Shown here piece after piece: positions 12,305-26,500 of a stretch of DNA of 64,000 bases. Source of the DNA: Micromussa lordhowensis. Taxonomy: Eukaryota; Cnidaria; Anthozoa; Scleractinia; Lobophylliidae. The position numbers and the translations under genes are program-made. How positions within the stretch are numbered: the stretch's first letter is position 1; the number at the start of each line of letters is the position of its first letter. The notes beneath the pieces are model-generated. The model saw nothing but the letters and a program-made list of their open reading frames with translations, was not told where the DNA came from and did no database searches. The stretch is taken from positions 14,331,414 to 14,395,413 of the forward strand of contig OZ026595.1 of NCBI GenBank assembly GCA_964020085.1, read 5' to 3'.

Positions 12305-13285
12305 AAGATGTGAATGTTATACTACAGATCTAAGGTATGAATGTTATACTACAGATCTAAGGTATGGATGTTATACTACAGATCTAAAGTATGGATGTTA
12401 TACTACAGATCTAAAGTATGGATGTTATACTACAGATCTAAAGTATGGATGTTATACTACAGATCTACGGTATGGATGTTATACTACAGATCTAAAGTAT
12501 GGATGTTATACTACAGATCTAAGGTATGGATGTTATACTACAGATCTAAAGTATGGATGTTATACTACAGATCTAAAGTATGGATGTTATACTACAGATC
12601 TAAAGTATGGATGTTATATTACAGATCTAAAGTATGGATGTTATACTACAGATCTAAAGTATGGATGTTATACTACAGATCTAAAGTATGGATGTTATAC
12701 TACAGATCTAAGGTATGGATGTTATACTACAGATCTACGGTATGGATGTTATACTACAGATCTAAAGTATGGATGTTATACTACAGATCTAAGGTATGGA
12801 TGTTATACTACAGATCTAAAGTATGGATGTTATACTACAGATCTAAAGTATGGATGTTATACTACAGATCTAAAGTATGGATGTTATACTACAGATCTAA
12901 AGTATGGATGTTATACTACAGATCTAAGGTATGGATGTTATACTACAGATCTAAAGTATGGATGTTATACTACAGATCTAAGGTATGGATGTTATACTAC
13001 AGATCTACGGTATGGATGTTATACTACAGATCTCAGTAAGGTATGGATGTTATACTACAGATCTAAGGTATGGATGTTATACTACAGTTATAAAGTATGG
13101 ATGTTATACTACAGATCTACTAAAGTATGGATATTACACTACAGATCTAAGGTATGGATGTTACACTACAGATCTCCGTAAGGTAAGGATGTTATACTAC
13201 AGATCATAAGGTACATGTATGGATGTTATACCACAGATCTACGGTATGGATGTTATACCTTCAAGGTATGGAAGTTATACCTCAT
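12305..13285 (+). repeat. 27-bp tandem array C (about 36 copies)
   Basis: The unit is close to GGTATGGATGTTATACTAC plus AGATCTAA, with a period of 27 bp. It is far more homogeneous than array A. Most changes are AAGGTATGG versus AAAGTATGG, or a CGG variant in a few units. Homogeneity decays at the right edge (after about 13030), where units carry insertions. It shares TATGGATGTTATAC with array A in the same orientation, so the two arrays have a common origin. Two frames are open through it, including a 232-residue frame of MLYYRSKVW repeats, which I treat as non-coding. Confidence 0.95.
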
Positions 13286-14053
13286 ATCAGTTTTGAGTTT
13301 TTAGTTTTTGTAATCAGAAGCTCATGCACATGGATAAAATTTTCTTTTAACTGTATTTACAAAAAACGTTGAAGAAAATGACAAGACATTTTTGAAACTT
13401 AAACTAGATTCTGAGGTAGAAATAAATGGTACGTTTCTATACGGTGTCACTCTTCATTATCTAGAATACTATATCTGGCTTTAAGTTCTTCAATATCTTC
13501 TTTCCTTATCCTTCTGCTACTGGAAAACTGGACTCCTATAATGAAAACTTGGTACAAAAATATAAATTAAAAAATTATTAATATTATTATTATTAAAAGT
13601 ATTAAGATTTCATAGCCATCATTTTAGGAAATTTAGTTGTTTATGAACTAATAGATCGAGTAAAACTATTTTTCTCAGAACTATGCTTAACTGATTAGAA
13701 AAAAAAAGTTGAAGGAGAAGTTGTGCCTGACGAGAAAAATAAAACGCCAGAACAGGAGGCGATTTCTTAAAAGAAAAAGCTAGAATGATAACTCGTTTTC
13801 GTCAACAGACAACTAGTTTAGATGTTCAGAGAAAATTATACTTTTTCCCTTATCGTGGAAATGTCGTCTTTGTTACTAGTGACAACAGACTAACACAATT
13901 TGCAAGTGAAAAATTGCCAAGTGATATGGAACCAAGGAGACATGTGGAGTTGTGTTTTGTCTTGAACAAGCTAGTTTCGAACTTATATCAAATCGCAACT
14001 CAGTTCAAAAAGACAAAATAATAACCACTGTTAGTCAATAATCAGCAGTTGCC
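13286..14053. other. Spacer with one unassigned ORF
   Basis: The plus-strand frame 13785-14021 (78 residues) begins MITRFRQQTTSLDVQRKLYF and has balanced amino-acid usage. I recognise no family, and there is no flanking exon support. The rest is AT-rich, including a TATTA-type simple stretch near 13570. Confidence 0.25.
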
Positions 14054-15412
14054 ATTTACCCATAGTTTTTAGCGAACGAAAACCTTAACAACGTTCATAA
14101 ATAAATGAACAGAAAAGTATAAAATCTTCAACCCTAGGCTACACAATGTCCTTAGTATAGGGACAAACATTGTAACAATTTGGCTTTCTCTGTGCCTTAT
14201 AGGCAATGTAAGGTTCGCAAGGTATTGTGGTGAAATTTACAGCCGCCATCTTTTTCCTACGGTGGATTAGAGCCATGTACTCCTGTAGACGTAAACAAGG
14301 TTCCAACGGTGACAAAATAATCCATCAGCAGACAATGTGTTTTATGGCTTCTTTATTCAATGTTCAGCATGACCGTTTACATTTTCTACTCTTTTAGGTT
14401 GTATACCTTGCTCATTCTGGATTCTTAACAGTATGTGGTAAATAGTTAAAGCTGAAATGTAAAACAACTGTTTTTGCTTTGTTATCTTTTTGTTTTGCAA
14501 GTAACAAAATCACTGCAAGAGACTATTTAAACCACAGTTTTCTATAAAATCTGGGAAACCCAGCCAGAGGAAGTTGTATTTTTCAGGATATCTGAGCATT
14601 TCTGTATTCTGTTTTTAGTCCTTACTCTACTTGCAATACTGATTGGAAGAGGCTTAACTTTCTAAACTATTAATCTGTGCGGGGGCTGTTAATTATCTTG
14701 CCACCCAAGACAATGGACAAATGGAGTAATCGATCATTTCTCTCAGTCATCTCGTTTAGAAGTAGAAAATGCTCTCCGGGCAGCATACGGTTTATTTAGT
14801 CAAACGATTTGGGAAAACGGCATGTGGCATGTTGGATGCAAAGCTGATTAAGATCTTTCACCCTGTCGCTGCCCAAATGTATTCTGTGTAATGCAACAAA
14901 CGGGAAACAAGCAACATCTGAGTAAAGAAGTAACATCACGTTAAACACAATTATTTCTCGCAGGTAACTGCTTATGAAACGGTTTTCACCTGGTAAGGTA
15001 AGTAACGTTCAGGATGTATATTTATTTCGATATCTATTGTAAGGCGCCGTCGAATAGTTTATAGAAACTGCGTGGTTTAAATTTTAAATTAATATTATTA
15101 TGATTAAGGAAGCATTTGCTTGAAAACTATTATTGGAAATGCACATAAAGGAAGTCAATTGCAATCGAAAGAAGCCTGAATCACTTTGTAACTTTCTTAG
15201 ATAGAGCCCGAATATATTATTACTCATTCCTCCGTAGGAAAAAAGATGGCGGCTGTACCTTTTACCACGATCGGCCTTACACAGCCCAAAAATGCGAGAA
15301 AAGGAATATTTGTTCTTGTGCTAACGTCATTGTGCACGCTGAGATTTTAAAACTTTTCTGTACGTTTTTATGAGCGTAGTAAAAGTTTGTACGCGCTAAG
15401 AACTATGGGTAA
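14054..15412. mobile_element. TIR element with nested inner inverted repeats
   Basis: The outer ends ATTTACCCATAGTTTTTAGC (left, about 14055) and CGCTAAGAACTATGGGTAAA (right, about 15391-15411) are inverse complements with a few mismatches. Inside, a second inverted pair carries GCCGCCATCTTTTTCCTACG (about 14243) and its inverse (about 15232-15262). A third copy of that block, in direct orientation, lies just outside at 15415-15450. No transposase frame is visible. I could not define a target duplication, so the exact boundaries are uncertain. Confidence 0.5.
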
Positions 15413-15490
15413 ATTTACCAGTCGCCATCTTTTTTCCTACGGAGGACGGAAAACCTGTTGAGTTAATTGACACTCGGAGGAAGAATAATT

Positions 15491-17300
15491 CAAATTCTGA
15501 CTGAACTACACTGGCTTCCTGTTTCGGAACTACTGAATAAATTCAAGATTCAATTGCTCACTTTCAAGGTTCTACACCAACAGCTCCCTACCTACTTTGA
15601 GAACATGTACTCGCCGTCTAGAACTCTGTAGTGATCTACTATATTAAGTCTGAATCCTGTCAACTTTTAAACTAGGGTATCTAAAAGATAGTAATGCTGC
15701 GGCACATTCTGTTGATAGTGACATATTTTACGCAGTGATTTATCTTTCTGCGCGTTCCAAGACTTGCAGTAACATTTATTTCTCAAAGTAGTTTCAATTC
15801 TGCTGCGTAACTTAAAATCTGTCTTTGTATGCATCAACTTCGTGTACGATGACGCAGTGGCAGGGGATCGTGACAAAAAAGCACATAGTGATCTGAACTA
15901 TGTTTGGGCAAAAAACGATACACATCAACCTCCCCTTTATCAGATCGCGAAAATCGATAGATGTGAAAATTGTAGAAGCAGTAGAAATCTTACTTCTAAA
16001 TTCTGTACTGGTACGCATTAAATGTGTCTAGAATGTTGACAGACTGTGCAGAGGACGCGTCCACCGCGATGTGTGAAAATGCTAACGCTTCAGCTTAAAT
16101 TCATGTTTGGATGAATAGATCGCAGCATATATATGAAATTAGCGTGTTGTACGGTTTTCGTTTTTTTAATTATTCTACAAGCTTTAGTAACGACGATTTC
16201 TCTTCAATTACGAATTGGACCAAGGAGGCGAGACTGCTAAGATCTGTTAAGAAATGAAGAAGTTTAAATTAAGTTGTCACAATTAATCATCCAGATTTAC
16301 AAACTTTCACTTACTGCATTAAAGACAAACGCAAGAGTTGTGAAAGTCAAGCACGATCTCCTTCATATCGTTTCACAGGTAAATCAGAGCAAAACAAACC
16401 ACTAATCTCTCTCACTGGAATCTACGCGAAATATGACGACGGCTCGACGGTGTGACATCCTCGTGTTGTTCGTGGCGCAATGCACTCTTGTAAAAAGTGG
16501 CGCAGTGCACTTTGGTTAAATGCAATGCATTCCGGTAAAAAGTGATGAATTTGAGAATTCGTATCCCCTTCTCTATATTCTTCTTTAATCCTGATGTTGC
16601 TGCTCGCTCGCTACGCTCGCTGCGCAGCAATTAATCTGAAGGGCAATCTGAAGTCCTATGGGTCTCGAGCCTTCGCTGTTTCTACTCCTGACCTCTGGAA
16701 CAGTCTGCCTGCTAGCATCTGTCCATGTAAAAAATCAAGTACTTTTAATTATTATATGGCTCTGGCTCACAAGGACTGGGAACTACCAAATTCACGAATT
16801 TGATTGGCTGAAATCGATATTGAAAGCGGCCTAGATTTTCCCATCTAGACCGGCATCTAGACCGGTAATGTTTGCAGTGAAAAAGTTGCAAACTAAAATT
16901 CAAAATCATTGACTATTTTCAAGTAACAATATTTATTTATGGCAGTGCCAAAAAGCCTGATGAGAAAAAAAAGTAAAGAGAAAGAGCAAACTTTGGCAGA
17001 ATTAAATTCAGCTCATCGCCATTTGCAAGCCAAATGTCAGTTAGGACAAACCAGCTACATTGAATTGAACGGATTAAATTGTTCTTCTTTGCGCCATATA
17101 ATAAGCATCTTATTAACCGAGCTTAGTCGGTCTGTATGGGCGAATCTTGATCTCGGTCGTTGTGTACAGACCTCACCGGCGTTCGGTCTGTACTCACGAC
17201 CTCGGTCAAGATTCTCCCATACAGACCTCCAGCTCGGTTAATAAGAGCTAAATCTAAACTAAAGACTAATGTTTTTAAAAAAGCCCTTTATCCTTAGCGA
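15491..17300 (+). mobile_element. CR1-like LINE reverse-transcriptase 3' end, split in three
   Basis: Three plus-strand fragments resemble the C-terminal end of a CR1-type LINE polyprotein. They are about 15491-15630 (contains LHWLPVSELLNKFKIQLLTF and a YSPSRTL motif), about 16640-16750 (LKSYGSRAFAVSTPDLWNSL) and about 17252-17298 (KLKTNVFKKALYP then stop). In intact relatives these motifs are contiguous. About 1 kb and 0.5 kb of other sequence separate them here, the second insert containing the foldback element at 17109-17245. The first insert has no recognised family; it carries a short repeat of the form TGCAATGCA...GTAAAAAGTG (16478-16550). The element is dead. Confidence 0.55.
17109..17245. 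mobile_element. Foldback MITE, about 137 bp
   Basis: Two arms of about 60 bp pair with each other. The left arm starts CTTATTAACCGAGCTTAGTC and contains GGTCTGTATGGGCGAATCTT. The right arm ends GAGCTCGGTTAATAAG apart from small mismatches. The loop (about 17173-17184) is short. The element is too short to encode a protein. The target duplication is unclear. Confidence 0.75.
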
Positions 17301-20300
17301 TTTTATCTCAGTTTTAAATGTTCCTTTTTAGCTGTGAATTTCTTAACATTTTTTAAAAAATATTACCTTTACTAAGTATTGACACAGTGTAATTTTGGCT
17401 CGAGGCTCAGTTTAGAAGATATTTCGACCAGGGGTCTGCTGGGGTATTGAACTAGAAATAGAGTGATTTTTATAAATCATGCGCAACAGTAATTTGATAA
17501 AGGACTCGGTATCAATATCCAAGGAATAAAAAGAGTAAGGAGCGAAGTTACTTTACCAAATTACTGGGGCGAACAGACCCTGATCTTCAGTGATGTCATG
17601 GGAGGTCATGTATTCTTCCAATGAGTCGAAATGAGCGAACTAAATTTGTATAGGTAATCATCTGAATCCAGAGATAATGATCAATATCGCTTATGTGAAT
17701 GTGAGTGATATTTAAAAATTCTCTCAAAAAACATTTCACATACCACTAGTAGTGTAAATTCTTAATTGCTCGAGATTTCGTACGTATATCTCGATTTCTC
17801 ATTTCATTATATAACTGAGAAAATTATCAACAGGCGAGAGTTAATGAGCACTGAAGTTCTAATGAAAACTTAGCGATGAAATGGCTTGCTGTCATCCAAA
17901 TACAATAAAGTAATTTTCTGATTCGCATAAAAAGTATCCAAAACAAAATTAATAAAATTTCAAGTCCTTGCTTAATTTTATTTTTCGACTTGAGATATTT
18001 AATGCTAATTTTTGTGTCTCATTTGATCCTGGTCTATCTAGTTTAAAGTCAGTCGTATCATCACTTAACTGTGCCTTAATTGGGAAGAAGGATACTCTTT
18101 TTTCACTTGATTTCCCTGAACTCTCCGTTGTGTTGAAATATGACTGACTTTCCATATATAGCTGTGGGTAAGACGGCAACAATATTATGATCATGGTTAA
18201 TTGCCTTGGAACAGACTTGCTTAACTTTTAGATAAACGTTGGAATAGTTAGTATTCGAAATTTCAGCCTGAAGGCTAAGCACTGTTAAACATCGCAGGTA
18301 ATGTCGGTTGCAGCGCGATACAACGCGACAAATTACCTGACTACAAAGGACCCCTCCCTGATGTTCTCAATTGTCAAAGTGGCACGTGACCAGACCCAAC
18401 CAACCCAACCTAAGGTCTCTCCTCGCTCGCTCCAGGGGGCGGTAAAATAAGAGTCCCTGAGAATGAGGTTGCTGCGCCGGAACCAGGCAATTTGATAAAG
18501 ATCTCATTTACACACAAAGACAGAGGAACAGGATGGGAACTTTCCGACGTGATCAGCTGTCAGCTGGAAAAAAAATACAAAATAAAAACTAAGCCTAACA
18601 TTTTTATATTCCTAACCGCGCTCAACGGCTAAATGGGACAAGCGCATTGCCCGCGCCTGAGCGCTTCGTTTTTGTTATTGTGAGGTTTGCTCCATAGCAA
18701 CGCCGCTCGGTGTCATGCACCGGAGAGTTTGTTCAGTAAATAAATTAAAGGGTGAAAAAGGGCAAGACCAGATGGGAAATATAAGAAGTGGGTAATTAAA
18801 TACCTGCGAAAATAATCTTTATGAACAGCAGTGAGCAACCACTGATGAAAACTGAAAGGTCCAAGACCTCTCGTGTGGAAATACAGGATTTCTAAAAAGG
18901 GTTATGTCAGTTAGGATTCGTTTGGAATGAAGGAACGCTTCAATTTAGTAGGAAAAAGAGTTAACCATAATTAGCTCAGAAAAAATTGGTCGCACGCTCG
19001 TCTCGGAAGTGATGTGAAGAAACCGTACCATATTTGGACATAACGGGAAAACTGTGGAGTTAATTGCAGTTAATCTTTAACCTTTTTATCTGTAAACAAT
19101 GATCCATATCCGGTTTCTTCAGTCTAAATATATCAGTCAACGCGAAGCCAGGCGTGAAGTTAATGCTCTCTTCAATTCTTCGATTTGAGCACTTAGAGGA
19201 TTGTATGGCGATTGGTATGGAGAATCTACATTTTAAACCTAAACCAGATATCTGTGGTCATCAAGTAAGCCAAAGTAGGCCACTCCACTGGAAATTAAAA
19301 CAGAACAACCCCTAAATATAACATGTTGGTAAGTGCACGTCAGTTGCATTTGTTCCAAAACGATGCTCGTTTTAATTGATCTTTTCTCCAAAACAAAAGT
19401 CTTTTATATGTTTCGGCGATATCAATGACTTGCTCTCACTGAAGTGACAGATGAGTTATTTTAAGCAATAACATAAAGAAATAATCTTCGAAATAGAAAG
19501 TTAAGGTAGTGACAGCAATAAAAAAAACAGGTCGTATTTTACTTTTATAAACCGAATACTTGTGAAAACGTGTTCCTCTGTTTCGGCATCTATGACAACT
19601 GTTGCCCCAGCGGCGTATAATTATACAATAATTTGATTAACTTGTGTACTTGGGTATTAGGACAAAATTAACAGGGCACGATGGAAATTATATATCGCAT
19701 GTGTTGACTAACCGCAAACAACTTGGACGTGATATTTACGTTGAGCCTCAATTTTATCGCCGACAAAGGAATCAAGGATGCTTTCAGCCTCATTGGTGCT
19801 CTGTTAATTAGTTTACAGTGGTCAAGGGGGTGTAGAGAAAAACAAAGATATATTCAGTATATTAGTTTAGGCGGATGCATCCTTCGTCATTAAGTCTTTG
19901 AATCGAGTGAGTAGGCGACGATTCACGTACTGTCCACCTTTACAGCAAGAACAAGTTATTTTACTGAATTTATGCGCAAAACCGCGTTTTGGTGAGTGAC
20001 AAGATTACGTACCTCTTATTTTATATTGCCCTGGTACTGCACGACTAAAGGATATGTGGGTTGCTCAAGATCAATATTTATTACTGAACAAAAAAAAATT
20101 AGTAAGACGATTGTAAATAATTAGTTGTATTTAACGACTAATGGAACAATGTTAACTGAAATAATTTAAATCTAGGCCAGTTATTGATGGCAAAAAAACC
20201 CTTGAAATTTACTGGCGCAAATATGCAGATATCCTCGCAAAGGCTCGGATTTTTACAAGCTACAATTCCCAGTTACCCATCTTTTTAAAAGCTGGGTAGT

Positions 20301-23300
20301 TTATTGGCTAACTTAATTTCGTTTATTACCGATATTGGAATCCTGTTTACTCAGCCACCCAACCAGTATCACTTGGTATCGGTTCCTAATAAGTACATAC
20401 TTGTACAGTCTGAATATCACAAACCGAAGATAGAAAGTCAGGAAATAATCCTGTCGTAACCTGATCATAGAGTCTAATTATTCCTGAGGGTAGCACGCAA
20501 ACTCAGCTCTCTTATCACATTACATTTAACGAGTCTTTGGCGGGACCCGAAAACCAAATTCCAACTTTGAAAAGTATTATGGCGAGAGTTTTAGCTTTAG
20601 GCGAGCAATTGACAACGCGTTGAACGAGATCGGGATGGATAGAAGAAGTATTGTAATTGAGAGGTTTTTATAACCAACCAGACATTTACATACAGTACAG
20701 AGGAGATGTACTGATTTAGTAAGTGAGGTGTTGATTAGTGTTGGAAACTTAAACTTAAACACGTTAACCACAAGTTCACATGGGAAGTTTTAACCACTGC
20801 CCATTCATGGTTAAAAAGAAGAATAAAAGAAGCGTTTTACATTGCACGCTGCCGCCCAGAGCTAAATAAACAAGTGCAATCACTGGACCTCACTTTGTCC
20901 CCCCATGGGAACAGGTATTACGTAACCAGCAGTATTTGAACACCGAGCGTATGCATATTTTTCACTCTGATGATGATCTACTAGATCGAAAACGTTTAGA
21001 CCTAATTTTAAACAGCTTTTTACCTTAAGTTTTATATTTTATTTTTTTTATCGGCGAAATGTACATAAAACTGAGGTTCACGAGAATGTCACCTGAAGCT
21101 ACTTCAGTTACTTTGTCACTAACGCACTGAAAGAATAACTCACATTGTAGTTGGTTTGCATGGCTTTTATCCCTGCCAAGTCAATTTGCAGCTGAGTACC
21201 GAGAAATCTCCAAGTACTTTTAATTGAAATTAACGACCATTCTGACCGGTTTTGAGGCCTGATCAATGCTAATATCTGCAATGCAACTTTAAATATAACA
21301 AGTCAGTTTGCATTAACGTGAGAACATACAGTACGGCCTTGCCTTAGATTCTGATTTCACTTACTTGACATACTACACGTACAAGCTTCATAATAGTTTT
21401 TATGCTTATTATGTGAAACCCAAGCTTCTCAAAAAAGTAAAAGTAACAAAAGATTACCAACTATCGCGGTAGGAAGGCTTTAGTACGTGACCACTGTCGT
21501 ATCGAGCCGGAACTTTAGTCAGTAGCTAGTCCCTACGAATAGACTGCTCAAAGGCTATGTGTGAATTATTCGTAGCATACAGACAGTCGGGCGGCCGGAG
21601 TGAAATTCTTAAGCAAATTTTATTGTCGCATTTCTCCTACAAGAATGCGCATGAAAAGTGTTTACTTTGATGTCAGTGATGTATGTCAGGCGGTGTGGTT
21701 TTGTTACTATGGAAGCCTTTGATCGTATATTAAAGATATATTCTAACGGATACCGCATTTGTCGGTCTTGTTCGTGCTTCTTATCAGGGTCTGCGGTAAT
21801 ATCATTTCCTCCAGCCCCCTCCTCAGAACGAGGGGGCTTTACTTGTCATGTTCGTTAAAATTGAACAGCCTAAATCACTGTAGCTCAACTTAAAGTTTTA
21901 CCTCTGATTAATAACTTAAGTTAAGCCATTTAATTTGATTTACCCGCAAAGTATCTAATTGGGTCGTGAACGTGAAAGTTCCTTATGACTAGGTGACTCC
22001 TAAGTAGTAACGAAATTTGATGATCTTGCAACCCAAATCTCAGCTGACAATTCTTATAAATGGAATGCTGTCTAGTTTAATGGCGTATTTTGCCTTAAGC
22101 TGAACGTCTATAAATAAATCCGTGTTTCCAAGTCAGGCATGACGTTACAAGTGTGACATTAATATGTAGTCGCAGTTGGTCTAATTGTAATTGTTGCGGC
22201 TTGAACTTCTAGTTAAGTAGAAAAAAATATATATATCTACATCCGGACTCCTGCCGGGGTTGGGAAGATAATTGTCTTGTTTAAAAATTTCAAAAACATC
22301 CAACTTATATTTTATCTCGCAAACAGGACGCTAAACCGCATAATATAAGATTGAGCTATCTTTTCTATAGCTAAAATCACGATTCACAAATTCTCTGCAC
22401 GACGGAACATGCACATTTAACTCAACAGAGAAAGTTTGTTTTCCTTTTTCTTCTTTTTTTTTAAGATGATTTTGTCGGACATTAAAACAATTGACAATAT
22501 CTTCGTCTTTTCTATAGAGGCGTCCCGGCATTAATCGAGACATATTAGTACATCCCAGACAAATTATCAGTCCCTGTTGCGAGTATTCTAGAAGCTGTTA
22601 AGGTTATGGTCGCCTGAGCTTTATTATTTACTGTTTTCCGCAATATAGGTTTGGTCTTCCTAGATAAGAGCGGCTATTTAAGTAAAACTCTACATGAATA
22701 TTTTACTTTGCTGCGCTTTAAACGATTGGCAAATTGTCTTCTTTTGATTGCAAACAAGTAGGAAGGATTATCATCTAGACAATAAGGTTTTTTTTAAGGT
22801 TTTTCAGTCTTCTTAAATGGATAAAAGCAGAAATTTATAAAAGCAGTACTTCTAACTTTTAATTTATGTTTCTGTTTGCAAACAAAATCAACCACGCATC
22901 AGGGCAATCGTGATTATACAATTATTTTCATTGTACATCTTTGTACACCTTTCAACTCGTGGAACAAGGCAAGATAGTTCCTTCGCTGCACTTCAGTTTC
23001 ATTTCCCTGATTTCCGACCACAATGTTAAGGCCAGCGAGATGTTTGCGATGATTGAAGTATACACTCAAACATAACGTTAGTTTTTAATTTAAGACAAGA
23101 ATTCTGTATTTACTTACTTTGCCACTGAACGAAATTCCGATGAAAGTAAAATTAGATGCGTCTACGTGAGACAATTTTATAATGAGCTGTACGTATTCTT
23201 AAAATTACTCTGAACCGTTTTTGTTCTTAAATTCTTGGAATATCAGGAATGGAAATTAGTTTCTCACAAGCTTCAAGGCAGTCAATTAGTGGTATGACCA

Positions 23301-23590
23301 AACATAACAAATTCCCTAAGAAGGAAAAGACAATGGCTTAAAGCTCGCTACCAAGACGGGTTTTTATTTCCATATAAAACGTGCAATATGATAGTAACTG
23401 GGAATTTAGTTGCCTCATAGTCAGCTGACAAGGTGTCTGTGCATATTCTGCAATCCTTAACTGTGATACTCTTATTTAGAAATTATGCAATACTTTTACA
23501 ACTTGAAATGTACTGAATTATTTTAAAGTGCTAGAGATATTAGTAAATCAAGCACGTTTTGAACTGTTACAGCAACAAAACATATTTGTT
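17301..23590. other. Long non-coding stretch, no gene recognised
   Basis: About 6.3 kb. Open frames are short, and none shows a known motif or a credible exon chain. I found no TIR element or tandem array in it. A GC-stem of nine base pairs at about 21811-21836 (AGCCCCCTC with its inverse) resembles a bacterial terminator but has no such role here. A short TA microsatellite lies near 22230. It may be intergenic or intronic to a gene outside the window. Confidence 0.45.
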
Positions 23591-26500
23591 TAAGCGGTGA
23601 CGTCACTATAAGAAGCCTTAGAACGGTAGGTCCTGTTTGAGTACAGATTGATTGTTCTCCGGTAGTGACTCGCTATATGTTTGCCATTATTGTTGAACTC
23701 TGTTGCGAGATAATACATCTTACTATTCAGTTATTATTCTAATAAATCAAATCTGGACAATATGCATTCAAAACGAAGCCCAATTGCGGTTTGTGTCACA
23801 AAACACTCGAGTGTTCATTGGAAAAAGGCAAACTGTGACAATATCGTCGTAAGTAAAAGAAACATAAAACAATATTTAATTTGCTTTGAATGCATTGGTT
23901 AATTCCAAACAATACTTCTGTTTGATTGGAAGATTTAGTAGAATTAGCACTACCGGTCGCCACGCACTTACAATCTGAAAGTTCATCAGTAGGCTTCATA
24001 CAACTTCTGGAAAATTAACACTGTGGCTGAAGTGATAGGTGAGAAAAGAACTCTTTTGACTGTTGATTGTAACTATTAATGTAGGAGATCTATCAGAGAA
24101 TTTACCTGTAATCTGATAAAACCTTTTATTGTAGTTCAGCGTTCAAGATGGTATAACTAGACATTGAGAAAATTGAGAATATCCAGCCGAGAACTGAATC
24201 ACGAACAATGTTCTATTTTTTAGCAATTTTTTAGTTCAAAGGCCTCGACACTGATTAGATCATGAAACGAGCGTTAAAAGAATCAGCCAAAAATATAGTC
24301 AAACAAAAATTACTCCAAACAAGGGCATTAACTCTAAACTTCAAGGAATTCTAAGTTTAAAAATTTCGACCAAAAATCTCCTGTTTGCATGGCAAACAAA
24401 ACTAGAATAGATGGTTTTAAGTCTACGCGAATTTGACTACGTGACATGTTTTATTTTGTTCTTTATTCTTTTCATTTCTAAGGTTCTTTCTCTCGCGTAT
24501 TCAATACTTTTTTGTTTGCAAAACAATTCAGAGCACTCGCATGTGTACCGTTGCGTGAAACATGCCGTAAATTTCAATACCAAGACTCTATTCTTTAAAC
24601 AATAGGCAGTGGTTGGGTTTCTGGTGAGATTAGAAATGGTCACAGGATGTTACGTATTTCATTTGTGTCTATCTTATTGTTGCTTCAAGTGGAAAAAAAC
24701 TTCCGATTTAAGTTCAAATTCCCGATTGCGAAATGTCTAGGGTGAATGTATTTCTTGCATTTTTTCGAACAGTGTTCATTCAACAATGGGTGACACAGCA
24801 ATTATGGTGACTTAGGTATATTGCCTTTTCTTGCGGTTAGTTCAGTATTTTGCCACACGCAAACTCTGAAAAGATATTAGCAAATGAGCCATTAGTTATC
24901 AAAAGAAAAAAATCACATTTGAATACGACTGACCAATATCACTGTTTGTCTTTACGATCAAACACCTGAGTCATTTTACATGTTTTTCAGAAAAAAGTTT
25001 AAAAATCCCTCGCAACAATCCTAGCTGTCGCCTATATGATTGTTTAGCACCCTAAGCTGCTAAACAAACAGATACATAAAGAAATAGTTTGAAATATTGT
25101 TGGAGGCGAACAGACAAACTAAAAGTAGCACATCAATACAACCGTGAGAGCGTACTATGAATCTTCTTCAGTTAACTTTTAAACTTATAAACTGAAGAAC
25201 CTTACTATTTGAACTCACTTGTCTTTAGAACATCTTTTACTTCATTTGTATGAATGTTCAGTTGTAGTCCATGACGTACTCTTACACTGGCATCGTGCTT
25301 TTCATACTTTTGTCACACGGAAAAGCACATAGCTACGAGAATCAACTATGACGACAAATTGCATCGTTATTCGATAGCTAAGGGAGTATATAACACTTGT
25401 CCGACTCTCTCAATACAAACGAAAATGCACCTGCCTCACCAGGATCGGCCCTAGTTTAAATTCATCGATAAGCGCCTGATTTGATCTGTGGAAGTCCAGA
25501 AAATTTAAGTATCTGAATGAAGACCGTGGCGCAAAGATCGGTTTTTGGCAGAAATGATGAATAAATCAGTGATTATATGTAGCTATGTTCATTACAAAGA
25601 AAATCGGTTGAGCAGTATCTTCACTTGGTTTTATGAGTTCTAAAGGCTCGTTAAGACAATGTATCGTTTCCCAAAGCATTGATGTTCCGCGAGCGAGTGA
25701 GACAATCAATGACATCTGTGAGTAACGGGAAAAAAATTAATATTATTGCTTTCTAGTACAAGTTAAGTAGCTATAACAACGGACTATTCCCCCAAGAGAG
25801 GAGGAGGAAGGAGCCCTCATTCGGCTTCAGCACGACCGACCATTTTTGACTTTCTAATGATGATTAATGGCCTTGTGGCTTCACAGTCGAAGAAAAACCA
25901 TTCTTTGATTTCTTTTCCGACGAGTACCTTAGCATCTATGTCTGAGTTTAGCCTTTTGTGGTTTCAGAGGATTGTGGGAATTGGGCTTGTGTCAAGAAAC
26001 CTTTACTTTCTGTGATGTACTTCTTGATAAAGTTTCGCAAACACTCGACTCATTTTCGTCGTTAATTGCAGTTTTTTGCCTTTTCAAGAAATACGCAGCC
26101 TATGTAAAACGCCATCTCGCTGGCCAATATCAAGGAAACAAAGCGATCAACTGTTTCAATATTGAAAAATACCATCCTTTGTGGCTAGTAAATGACAACC
26201 AAGTAAGCCTCCTGCAGTTTTACAAGTGGTTTCACCAAGTCAGCTCAAGAAGCATTAAATTGTCGTAGATGCGATTAAAGAATCATGACCATGCGTTAGT
26301 TGCATCATTAGAACCTCGTAAAGTACTTTATGAATAAAACTTAGTTCATTAATGCGGTAGTCGTGCAGTATGCATAAATGTTCCAGATAACCGATATTGA
26401 TTTCGTGTTCTGTTTAAATGCTTTGCTTCGTTGCCTCTGTTAACAAAGTATTCCGGTCTAGTGAATGATTCAGCTCGGTATTCTCATCACCTGCCAAGTT

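Noticed and set aside
12341..13039. 232-residue open frame of MLYYRSKVW repeats
   Set aside because: A 27-bp unit without a stop in a frame stays open by arithmetic. A second frame is also open and no flanking coding context exists.
13785..14021. 78-residue ORF as a gene
   Set aside because: No recognisable family, no exon partners; kept only as an unassigned ORF.
21805..21840. Rho-independent-terminator-like GC hairpin
   Set aside because: The genome is eukaryotic, no T-run follows and no gene ends there.
23596..23625. CRE plus TATA-like core promoter (TGACGTCACTATAAG)
   Set aside because: No exon or ORF of substance follows, so a promoter call has no support.
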